Source: Strigomonas culicis | Lineage: Eukaryota > Euglenozoa > Kinetoplastea > Trypanosomatida > Trypanosomatidae | Direction: 5' to 3' | DNA length: 22,910 bases | Assembly (NCBI GenBank): GCA_000482145.1 | Contig: AUXH01000298.1 | Span: forward strand, 1-22,910 | Part shown: one piece after another, positions 15,566 through 22,910 of the stretch | How positions within the stretch are numbered: position 1 is the stretch's first letter | Layout: the number at the start of each line of letters is the position of its first letter | The notes under the pieces: model-generated | Told to the model about the DNA's origin: nothing | Databases searched by the model: none | What the model saw: only the letters and a program-made list of their open reading frames with translations | Made by a program: the position numbers and the translations under genes

Positions 15566-17077
15566 CTAGTCTTTCCTCTCCCGGTCCGGTAGCGTGAGGG
15601 CGACCGCGGCGATGCGCTCGCGGTCGTCGCTCGGGAGGGCGTCGCCCATCGTGCGCAGCAGCGCGCACAGCTGGCGGCGCGTGAAGCCGTCCGCGGCGTG
15701 CGCGACGAGCAGGCGGCGGCACAGCGCCCCCAGCGCAGGCAGGTCCACCGCGCAGACGGTCGGCGCGTGGAGCAGCAGCAGCGACACCAGCCGCGCCGAG
15801 GCGGCCGCCTCCAGCGCCGCGGCGGGGAGGGCGGCCGCCGCGAGCGCGAGGAGCCGCCGGTACGTGTCCGACGCGGGCCCCAGCGGGCCGCGCAGCGCCT
15901 CCAGGCCGACGCAGAGGTACACGGCGTGGGGCGGCGGCAGCGGCGCCGCCTGCGCGAGCAGCAGCTGGCCGAGCGGCTCCGCGGCGGCGGGCGCGCCGGG
16001 CTGCAGCAGCGCGTCGGCCAGCAGCAGGTTCAGCAGCGCGCGCTCGCCGAGCCGCGCCGCGTCGGCGGCCCCGGGGGCGAGCAGCTGCGCTAACAGCGCC
16101 GTGTGGTGGCGGCGGAGGAGCGGCCGCGCGTCGGCGCCGGCCGCCCGCGCGACCTCGTCCGCGCCGTCGAGGAGGAAGCGCAGCATCGGCCACACGCCGC
16201 GCTCCAGGCAGAGCCGGCGGAGGTCGTGCTGGATGGCCGGCGCGAGCGGCGCGCGCACCGCCGCCGGCACGGCGCTGTCCTGCAGCTGCAGCAGCGTCGC
16301 CGCGAGCGCGTGGAGCGAGGGCGAGCGCAGGGCCGCGCCGGGCGCGGGGGGGCGCAGGGCCGCGGGCCACTGCCGCGTCTCGGCCGCGAGCAGCAGGCAC
16401 GTGCCCAGCGCGCTCTCCGCCAGCGGCGCCGCGCACTCCCACGCCGTGGCCGCGCCAATCACGTCGTGCACGAAGCGCCGCCGGTGGGGCACCGGTGCCG
16501 CGCCGGGCGCGGCGGCGCTCGCAAAAGGGCAGCGCAGCAGGCCGCCGAGCAGCGCCTCTAGCTGCGGCGCGCTCTGCAGCGCCAGTGTATCGCGGAGGGG
16601 GCAGCACGCGAGCAGCCGCGCGACGGACGGCCACGCGCGGCACTGCGCCGCGAGCGCCCACAGCGCGCTCATGTCCGCCGCGGTGAGGTGCTCACCCGCC
16701 ACGCGCCGCGCCACGTACGCGATGAGGTCCGCCTCCAGCGCGGCCACCGCCGCGTCGTGCGCGGGCGGGCAGCACTGTAGCCCCTGCAGCAGCCGCCGCA
16801 GCATGGGCAGCGTCACGTGGCCGTCCAGCGTGATGAGGTCCGTGTTGACCGTGCACGCGGCGCGGCCGCGCGGCGGCGCCAGCGGCGCCGCGTCAGGCCG
16901 CCACACGCGCTGCAGCTGCGCCAGCAGCAGGGCGTGGGCGACGTGGTCGCACTGAGCGCTCAGCACCACCGTGTCGGAGAGCAGCATGTTCCATTTGCCG
17001 TGGCGCAGCTGCCGCAGCAGCGTCGCCTGCAGCAGCTGCGCGGAGGGGCGGACCAGAGCGAAGGGGCGATTGTCCAT
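15566..17077 (-). CDS. Unrecognised Ala/Leu-rich helical-repeat protein
   Basis: A 503-residue protein that I do not recognise. It is dominated by Ala and Leu helices broken by Gly/Pro turns from about residue 20 to the end, as in alpha-solenoid proteins, for example MLRRLLQGLQCCPPAHDAAVAALEADLIAYVARR split over two helices, ALWALAAQCRAWPSVARLLACCPL and LCRRLLVAHAADGFTRRQLCALL. Repeat length is irregular, so PPR or HEAT cannot be claimed. There is no clear catalytic motif, metal site or membrane segment. Kinetoplastids have many diverged helical-repeat proteins in mitochondrial RNA metabolism, which is one possibility, but the N-terminus (MDNRPFALVRPSAQLLQ) is not an obvious targeting peptide. 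The ATG at 17077 is preferred over an in-frame GTG at 17092. Composition and codon use match its neighbours, supporting a real gene. Confidence 0.75.
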   Translation of the reverse strand: MDNRPFALVRPSAQLLQATLLRQLRHGKWNMLLSDTVVLSAQCDHVAHALLLAQLQRVWRPDAAPLAPPRGRAACTVNTDLITLDGHVTLPMLRRLLQGLQCCPPAHDAAVAALEADLIAYVARRVAGEHLTAADMSALWALAAQCRAWPSVARLLACCPLRDTLALQSAPQLEALLGGLLRCPFASAAAPGAAPVPHRRRFVHDVIGAATAWECAAPLAESALGTCLLLAAETRQWPAALRPPAPGAALRSPSLHALAATLLQLQDSAVPAAVRAPLAPAIQHDLRRLCLERGVWPMLRFLLDGADEVARAAGADARPLLRRHHTALLAQLLAPGAADAARLGERALLNLLLADALLQPGAPAAAEPLGQLLLAQAAPLPPPHAVYLCVGLEALRGPLGPASDTYRRLLALAAAALPAAALEAAASARLVSLLLLHAPTVCAVDLPALGALCRRLLVAHAADGFTRRQLCALLRTMGDALPSDDRERIAAVALTLPDRERKD

Positions 17078-17729
17078 GGCTCGGACCCGCACGCTACACG
17101 TAGATCAATGTGTATGTATAGGTGTGTGTTGCACGTTCTAAACGGTTCTGGAATGTCTTTTTTCTTCTTCTTCTTTGCTGCGTTTAAAAGAAAACAAAAT
17201 CTGACATGCACATGCTTTATTTTTCTTTCGAGTGTCTGACAACTGCATATCAGAGGAGAAGAAGTGAACGTATGTGTGTGTACGCGTTTGCGTGTGCATA
17301 GAGTGTTATGTTAGAGACCTCTTCATATTTCTTCCTTTATTCCTCTCTCCCCCCTTTTTTTTCTCATTTTGAAGTATATTCAACGACGCTGACAGATGAG
17401 GAGATCAGTCACTATGACAACAATATCGCATTTATATGAATAGTAGCATCTGGCGTACTTGTATACTCCATATAGAACACAGTCAAAATGCCAAAGTATA
17501 TCCCTTTTCGCTACATAACCAAAAAAAAAAAAAACAACTCACGCGCACCATACATAAAAAAAATAAATAAAAGAGAGTTAAAAGAGAGTTAAAAGAGAGT
17601 TAAACAAACAATAATCAGAAAAGCCATTCAAAAAAAAATATATAAAAAAGATAAATGCAATATATTGATAGTAATCTCGTTGTCAAGAATACCATATAAA
17701 TGAGTCATTGCCGTATGCTCAGGTACCTC
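17078..17729. other. Long intergenic spacer between acylphosphatase and the helical-protein gene
   Basis: About 650 bases, AT-rich, without a credible gene. It includes an A14-type homopolymer (about 17521-17534), three perfect copies of an 11-base repeat (17569-17601), and a CT-rich block on the plus strand (about 17331-17365). A TTCTTCTTC run on the plus strand (17157-17177) sits near the helical-protein start, but it is purine-rich on the coding strand, so the splice signal of that gene is not obvious. Confidence 0.55.
17569..17601. repeat. Three tandem copies of an 11-base unit
   Basis: The unit AAAAGAGAGTT is repeated three times without mismatch (17569-17579, 17580-17590, 17591-17601). 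On the sense strand each unit reads AACTCTCTTTT, a pyrimidine tract. It lies 3' of the acylphosphatase gene. Confidence 0.95.
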
Positions 17730-18062
17730 TTATTTTACGACAGAGAATACATCAAACCGACGCATGACGAGCGGCTGCTCGGCTGCTACCTTCTCTCTCA
17801 CCACAGCCTTCACCATGCTCTTGGGAGAGCCGGTGTGGCACCACATCTCAAGCTTATCCACCTGCTCTGGTGTACCTTCTGCCATGATCTCCACACGGCC
17901 ATCCGCCGTGTTGCGAACCCACCCTGTCACCCCGTACTGCACGGCGGCCCGTTGTGTGTGCTTGCGATAGAACACGCCCTGCACTTTGCCCGACACAAAC
18001 ATGTGCCGCATCACGAGAACTGCCTCTGTGCCACCGGCACGCGCATCTTTCGGGGCAGACAT
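17730..18062 (-). CDS. Acylphosphatase
   Basis: A 110-residue enzyme of the acylphosphatase family, which hydrolyses the carboxyl-phosphate bond of small acyl phosphates in the cytosol. The two signatures are intact: GKVQGVFYRKHTQRAA with the catalytic phosphate-binding Arg (R33 in GVFYR), and GVTGWVRNTADGRVEIMAEG with the catalytic Asn (N51 in WVRN). The later SPKSMVKAVV segment and a final strand (RFDVFSVV) complete the fold. Length fits the family (about 90-100 residues) with a short N-terminal addition. An in-frame ATG at 18164 would add 34 residues, but they are encoded by the pyrimidine tract and splice acceptor, so the ATG at 18062 (MSAPKDARAGG) is chosen. Stop is TAA. Confidence 0.95.
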   Translation of the reverse strand: MSAPKDARAGGTEAVLVMRHMFVSGKVQGVFYRKHTQRAAVQYGVTGWVRNTADGRVEIMAEGTPEQVDKLEMWCHTGSPKSMVKAVVREKVAAEQPLVMRRFDVFSVVK

Positions 18063-18599
18063 GGAAGCACTTTTTTTTTGTTGCTGTTGCTTTGAGGAAA
18101 GAAAGAAGAGAAAGAGAAGAGGGGGGAGAGAGAAAGAGAACCTATCACCATGCGAACCACACAAGCGATGAGCTCAGCGGAGAAACACAGTTGGGTGTAC
18201 TGGGCGGCGGTGGTCACCTGCCTCGCGTGTACTGCGTCGTAGTGTCACTCACGTTACTTTTTTTTTTTTACCTTCTGATAAAAAAAAAAAAACAAGAAAC
18301 AAATAAATGAAAGAACATTCTAATGTAACGATATAATACAATATATGCCGTTAATACTAATGCATGTGTGGTTGTTAAAGACGGGCGTGCATGTATGTGT
18401 ACCCACCCCCACAGAAGGATGAGTAGCGACGAAAGCAATGTTAAAGATGAAAAAAAAAAGCAAATGCTATATTAAATTAAAAGAGGCAACTCATACAAAT
18501 AGACATAAAACAAAGAAAGACAAAAGAAAAGAAAAAAAAATGGTGCAATTCTCTCCTTCTCTCTCCTTCTTTCCCATTAAACCTCCAACTCTTGCGCCC
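18063..18599. other. Intergenic spacer between kinesin and acylphosphatase
   Basis: About 535 bases. It carries the acylphosphatase splice signal at 18090-18143 and several A or T homopolymers (for example near 18259-18290 and 18530-18540). The remainder is the presumed kinesin 3' UTR. No gene is supported. Confidence 0.55.
18090..18143 (-). promoter_or_regulatory. Predicted trans-splice acceptor of acylphosphatase
   Basis: On the coding strand a roughly 48-base pyrimidine-rich tract (about 18142-18094) is followed by AAAG with AG at 18091-18090 and a second AG at 18085-18084. The leader to the ATG at 18062 is about 27 bases. Confidence 0.65.
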
Positions 18600-19753
18600 T
18601 CAGTTGTCTATCGCTCGAATGGAGGCATTCACCAAGTTCTGTAAGTTGCGCAGGTCCAAGAGCGTCTTCTGGTAGCGCTCCTCCTCGTTCGCCAGCGGGG
18701 CGTGCGTCCCATCGCCCTGCACGAGCCGCGCGATGTGCTCCAGCTTCACTTTCACCCGCTGCTCCAGGATGGTGCGTATTGCCGCGCGGTCCTTCTCGAG
18801 CGCGGCCACCTTGTCCACGAGCGCCTGCGGGGCGGCCGGCTGCGCCTGCAGCCGCCGCACGAGCTGCTCCTGCTCCTGCAGCTTCAGCTGCCACGCGGCG
18901 TCGCGCTGCTGGAGCAGGGCGGCCGCGCTCTGCGGCGTCGTCGCGGCCGCGACCGGCGCGGCGGCCAGCGCGGCGAGCGCGCCCTCCTCCACGTCCTGCA
19001 GTGCCTGCCAGAGACGGCTGACCTCCGCCCGGTCCGCGGGCGTCGTGCCGGCGCGCTCGAGCGCGCGCTCCACCTCGAAGCGCAGCCGGTCCACCTCGCG
19101 CGCGAGCTGGCGCCGCTCCTTCTTCTCCCGCACGATGCCGTCCAGCAGCTGCTCCGCGCGGCGCGCGTAGGCCTGGTCGACGCGCGCGACCTCCTCACGG
19201 AGGAGTCGGCGCGCCTCCGCCGGCGGCGTGTCCGGCAGCTGCGCGCCCAGCTCCAGCAGCCGGCAGCGGTCCTCCGCCGCGAGGGCGCGCAGCGCGAGGG
19301 CGTCCAGCTGCCGCGCCGTGTCGGCCGCGGCGGCCGCGTACGTCTGCCGCGCCGCCTCCTGCGCGCGCTGCGTGAGGGTCTGCTGCAGCCGCCGCAGCGT
19401 CTCCGCGTCCGGTCCCGCCGCGCGCGCGCCGCCGCCGCTGTCGCCGTGCGCGCCGAGCATGAGCAGCTCCTGCATTTTTTCCTCCGCGGTCAGGAGGTCC
19501 GCGTGCTGCAGGCTGCTGCGGTAGCGCGGCGAGCCGCCGCCGGCCGCGGGGTCCACCACCTTCGCGCCGCGCACGTACTCCTCCGCCTGGGCGCGGCTGT
19601 ACGCGCCGAGCGCACGGCCACGCGGGACGGGGGAGCCGCCCGCCGCGCTGCGCGGCGACCGCACGCCGCTGCTGAACTCCGTGATGGGCTCCGTCAGCAG
19701 CACGAAGGTGTCCGGGGACGGTTCCTCCCCCCCGTAGCGGCTGCTGTTGCTGC

Positions 19754-19803
<50 letters not shown>

Positions 19804-21575
19804 ACCGCGAGGAGCCGCTTCTCCAGCATCTCCACATGGGCGTCGTAGGCGTCGACCTCATCCTGCAGTCCGAGGATGGTCTCGTCGCGCTCGTTGAGGC
19901 GCCGCGTGAGGTTCAGCATGATGTCACGCTGCTTCAGCAGCAGCTGCTTGTAGCGGCCGACCTGCTCCTTGTCCTCCTCCAGCGCCTGGCGCTCGCGGTC
20001 GAGCTCCTCCAGGCGGCGCTCGTAGGCCTCGCGGGTCTGCGGGCCGCCGGCCATGCCGCCCTTCTCCAGGAGCGTCTCCAGCTCGCGGATGCGGCCCTCC
20101 AACGTGTGCCGCGCGTGCTGCGCCTGTTCGCACGCGGCGGAGCTGCGCTGCAGCGCCTCGAGCGCCTCCGCGCGGCCGTGCTCCGCGCGCCGGCGGTCCT
20201 CCTCCAGCTCCGTCAGCAGCGCCGGGTCGAGCAGCGGCCCGCCGCCCTGCTGCCGCGCCAGCTGGCCGCGCAGCTCCTGCAGCTCCCGCTCGTACTTGCG
20301 CAGCAGCATCGCCTGGTCCATGTCCTCGTTGACCGTCGCGTGGTTGCGGATCTGCTTCGCGCGGCTCGCGAACATGAGCGTCGACAGGGACTCCGTGTAG
20401 GACTCGAGGGCCGGCGAGAGGCACGCGAAGAGCGTCGTCTTGCAGTTGCCGCCGAGGGAGTCGCGCAGCGCACTGGTCAGCACCGAGTTGCGGAAGGGGA
20501 TGTGTCGGCCCTTCCCCTGCGCCTTCGCGGAGAGCGCCGAGATGACGTTGCCGAGCTCGTGCAGCGACTTGTTGATCTTCTTCGTCTCCTCCAGCCGCTG
20601 GCCGGTCACGCCGGACTGCCGCACCTTCTCGCTGCCGGCGAGGTCGACGATGTTGAGCTTGCCGAAGTGGTACGAGACGCAGTCCTGCTCCGCGCCCTCC
20701 ATCACCTCGACGACGACGGTGAAGATGGCGTGCGAGCGCGAGGACAGCTCGCTCATGCGGGTGCTGCTCGTCGCGCGCAGCGACGTGCCCTGCTCGATCA
20801 GCTGGTAGACGTCGTCCGGCGAGCGCACGATCCACTCGGACAGCCCGTCCACGTACACGCCGCGGTGCGGTGTGTGGCGGACGACGAGGCTCGACTTAGC
20901 GTTCTGCGGCGGCTCCAGCAGGTCCGAGATGACCTCGTTGTAGATCTGCATGTACGAGGCCCGCACGAGGAAGCGCAGCGGCGTGTCGCGCGCCTGCGTG
21001 ATGTGGCTGAAGATGTCCTCGATCGCGCGCGGTATGATGCCGCGCTCCGCCTGGCTGGTGAAGCCCTCCATGGTGTACGTCTTGCCCGTGCCGGTCTGGC
21101 CGTAGGCCATGAGCGTCGCGTTGTAGCCCTCCATCACGGACCGCACCGCCGGGCGGGCGCTGCACTGGTACACCTCTGCCTGCGTCGCGGCCTCGCCGTA
21201 GACGTGGTCGAAGGCGAAGCTCTGCCGCGAATAGATGGCAGGCCGCCCGTCCTCCGTGTCAAGGGCGTCGCAGAGCGTGAGGGTGTCGCTGCTGGTGACC
21301 TGCGCCACGTCCACGTACGGGCGGTGGCCCTGCAGCTCACGCGGCACCGGCGGCCGCACGCGAATCACCACCTTGAAGTTGCCCTCCGCGCTGTCGTCCG
21401 CGCCCTCGTAGAGATTGGCGTCATCGAAGTGCTCCGGCACGCTCATCGGCGAGGCAGCGCCGGAGCGCGCCAGAAAGCTGCCCGAGGGCGCGCCGCGTGA
21501 GCCGCCGCCGCGGGGTGAGAGACTGTCGCCGCGCGAGAGCGACTTGGGATACTCCGATCCCCGTTTGGAAGACAT
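18600..21575 (-). CDS. Kinesin with N-terminal motor domain
   Basis: A 991-residue microtubule motor. A Ser/Gly/Arg-rich head (1-65) precedes the motor (about 66-412). Motifs: P-loop GQTGTGKT (159-166), switch I SELSSRSH (275-282), switch II DLAGSE (311-316), then LGNVISAL (341-348) and the neck approach FASRAKQIRNHATVNED. The motor is N-terminal, suggesting plus-end movement. Coiled coil covers about 420-590; a run of 15 Gly (592-606) and a Ser/Gly/Pro-rich linker follow; a second coiled region fills about 720-991. Switch I has Ser where most kinesins have Asn (NxxSSRSH). No cargo domain is recognised and I cannot place it in a numbered kinesin family; kinetoplastids have several private ones. 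The frame is open to 21671, but the 32 extra residues fall across the probable splice site, so the ATG at 21575 (MSSKRGSEYPKS) is used. Confidence 0.95.
19758..19802 (-). repeat. GGC trinucleotide repeat encoding 15 glycines
   Basis: Fifteen uninterrupted GCC units on the plus strand (GGC codons on the coding strand) encode residues 592-606 of the kinesin, between two coiled-coil regions. All codons are identical, as expected for a recent replication-slippage expansion. Confidence 0.97.
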
Positions 21576-22301
21576 TCTTCTTTTTCCTTTCTTCTCTATG
21601 AAAAATCTTTTTAAAAAAATAGAAGCCCTTTTTATTAGCGTGAATGAGAGCTTATCACCACGGTTAAACAAACGAATGCTTTATGTAAACGTTGGGTGCA
21701 CAAAGGCGTCGAAGGAGTGGGAGGAGAAAGAGAGAGTCCTTTTTCGTTTTTTGTGTGTAAATCCATTTTTTTTAAATTATTTTTACACAATACGATATCT
21801 GTTACGTGTATTCGTATTCCTTTCAGTTTTTTTTTTCTTTGGAGTGTTGTTCTATTGGGTAACAGATGCAACGAGCACAACTGCTTAGTACCTTTGTTCG
21901 TTTTTGCTTCTATATATAGAAAAACATGTCTATTCAAATATATGTATATTATTGTTTTTTTTTATACTTTAATGGATGCTTCTTTCTTATTGTTTTAAAG
22001 GAGAGTTTTGATTTAATCATGTTCGTTACTACTTACAACTGAGTCATTTTTTTTTTCAAGAGGGAATAACAAATAACCGTATAGCGTCAACTAAATATAT
22101 ATGTACTTATCTATCTATCTATAAATACATAAATATGTATGTGTATGAAGGCCAGCACTTGCTATATGAAACAGAAAGAAAAACTCATTCATAGAGATTT
22201 CCTCTTTCTTTTCATTTATTTACTCACTCTCATCAGTTAAAAAAAAAAAGGATTGAATCTATGCTTTCTTTGTCCTCATCACGCGACGCTGTCGATCCGG
22301 C
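21576..22301. other. Intergenic spacer between the basic-protein gene and kinesin
   Basis: About 725 bases of AT-rich spacer with many T-runs on the plus strand, a CTAT tetranucleotide stretch (about 22109-22122) and TA-rich patches. The probable kinesin acceptor is a short pyrimidine run (about 21626-21612) followed by AG at 21608-21607; this one is weaker than others. No gene is supported. Confidence 0.5.
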
Positions 22302-22910
22302 CTACCTCTTTTTTCCCCTCCCCTTCGCGGCCGGCTTCGGTGCCCTGGCGCGCTTGGCGTGAGCCGCCTTCTTGGCCGCCGGTTTCCGTGCCGCCGCCTT
22401 GGGCTTCGGCGCCGCGGCGCGCGTGCGCTCCGCCTTCTTCTTGGGCGCCGGCTTGCGGGCCTTGGCGGCGGCCTTGATGGCTCCGCGCGCGCTCGACTTG
22501 GCGGCCGCCTTGGGCTTCTTCTCGTCCGCCCTGCGCGGGCCCCTGCGCTTTAGATGCGGCTTCATGTCCTTCTCCTTCGCCGCGCGCCGCGGCGCCTTCT
22601 TGTCCTTCTTGCCCCTCTCCTCCTTCTTCTGCGGCGCGCGGCGCGCGGCCTTGCGGCCGCCCTTCTCGCTCGTCATGGCGTGCCGCTCATCGTCCGGCGT
22701 GTTGAGCCACACGGACAGCGCCTCCTGCGAGCGCGTCTTTGCCTTCGTCTTGCTGTGGCGGCTGACGTGGCCCAGCCGGCGCGCCGTCTCCTGCCACGCG
22801 CCCGGCGTCGCCTCCAGCCCGGGCACCTCGCGCGGCGGCGGCGGCGCCGGCGGGCGCGCGGTCATGCTCATGCGCAGCGGCGCCGCGGCCGCCACCGCCG
22901 GCGCCGGGGG
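22302..22910 (-). CDS. Lys/Ala/Pro-rich basic protein, 5' end beyond the window
   Basis: A strongly basic protein running off the right edge. In-frame ATGs lie at 22871 and 22865, but the frame is open to 22910 and the upstream bases are GC-rich and coding-like (Pro/Ala codons), unlike the AT-rich leaders of the other genes, so the true start may lie outside. Only residues around GLEATPGAWQETARRLGHVS and SQEALSVWLNTPDDERHAM look like a folded segment. From there to the end the chain is Lys, Ala, Arg and Pro in tandem-like blocks (AKKAAHAKRARAPKPAAKG near the end), like histone H1 tails or kinetoplast-associated basic proteins. It probably binds nucleic acid. Kinetoplastid H1 is usually shorter and lacks a globular core, so H1 is only a possibility. 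Stop is TAG at 22302. Confidence 0.65.
   Translation of the reverse strand, partial: PPAPAVAAAAPLRMSMTARPPAPPPPREVPGLEATPGAWQETARRLGHVSRHSKTKAKTRSQEALSVWLNTPDDERHAMTSEKGGRKAARRAPQKKEERGKKDKKAPRRAAKEKDMKPHLKRRGPRRADEKKPKAAAKSSARGAIKAAAKARKPAPKKKAERTRAAAPKPKAAARKPAAKKAAHAKRARAPKPAAKGRGKKR

Noticed and set aside
17078..17092. A GTG start for the helical-protein gene
   Set aside because: An ATG lies five codons inside at 17077; there is no reason to prefer a non-ATG start.
18702..21500. A 932-codon open frame on the plus strand opposite the kinesin gene
   Set aside because: It is antisense to a certain kinesin. High GC at third positions suppresses stop codons on the other strand, and the product is an Arg/Leu/Ala-rich string with no domain.
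21576..21671. A 32-residue N-terminal extension of the kinesin
   Set aside because: It is Lys/Phe-rich, encoded by AT-rich spacer, and includes the probable splice acceptor. The GC-rich coding composition starts at the ATG at 21575.
1..22910. tRNA, snoRNA or mobile-element remnants in the spacers
   Set aside because: No cloverleaf-type motif, reverse transcriptase fragment, terminal inverted repeat or long direct repeat could be seen by eye. A dedicated RNA search could still find short RNAs.

Overview
Organism and style. The window looks like part of a kinetoplastid (most likely trypanosomatid) nuclear chromosome. Fourteen protein genes all lie on the minus strand, none shows an intron, and every gene is a GC-rich block separated by AT-rich spacers of roughly 210-730 bases. 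Most start codons are preceded, on the coding strand, by a pyrimidine run and then a nearby AG, as expected for spliced-leader trans-splicing of a polycistronic transcript. TAA, TAG and TGA all end genes, so the nuclear code appears standard. No tRNA, rRNA, transposon or CRISPR array was seen. The species cannot be named from the sequence alone.

Layout in transcription order (right to left). A partial Lys/Ala-rich basic protein (22302-22910); a 991-residue N-terminal-motor kinesin (18600-21575); an acylphosphatase (17730-18062); an unrecognised 503-residue Ala/Leu-rich helical protein (15566-17077); a single-RRM protein resembling the CPSF6/CFIm68 type (14665-15231); a TTC29-like flagellar TPR protein (12897-14399); a REX1-B domain protein (11925-12629); phosphopantothenate-cysteine ligase (10661-11599); a PAC3/PAC4-like proteasome assembly chaperone candidate (9759-10295); a Vps55/LEPROT membrane protein (9006-9410); an 824-residue multidomain protein with a degenerate Rho-like GTPase domain, two chitobiase-C-like domains and a discoidin-like end (6018-8492); a TPM-domain membrane protein with a cysteine-rich tail (4526-5803); the spliceosomal WD40 protein PRP17 (2818-4185); and the CCR4-NOT subunit NOT3/5 (771-2369). 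Positions 1-770 hold no gene.

How the genes relate. This is a directional gene cluster, not a functional operon. The products are a mixture of housekeeping functions (mRNA decay, splicing, CoA synthesis, proteasome assembly, endosomal sorting) and cytoskeletal or flagellar functions (kinesin, TTC29). In kinetoplastids, control would be expected mainly after transcription, through the splice signals and UTRs.

Most unusual items. The pseudo-GTPase fusion at 6018-8492; an out-of-frame upstream ATG placed exactly at the predicted splice junction of the RRM gene; the TPM plus cysteine-rich architecture; and several in-frame N-terminal extensions that are really translated pyrimidine tracts. Domain assignments come from remembered family motifs, not from a search.
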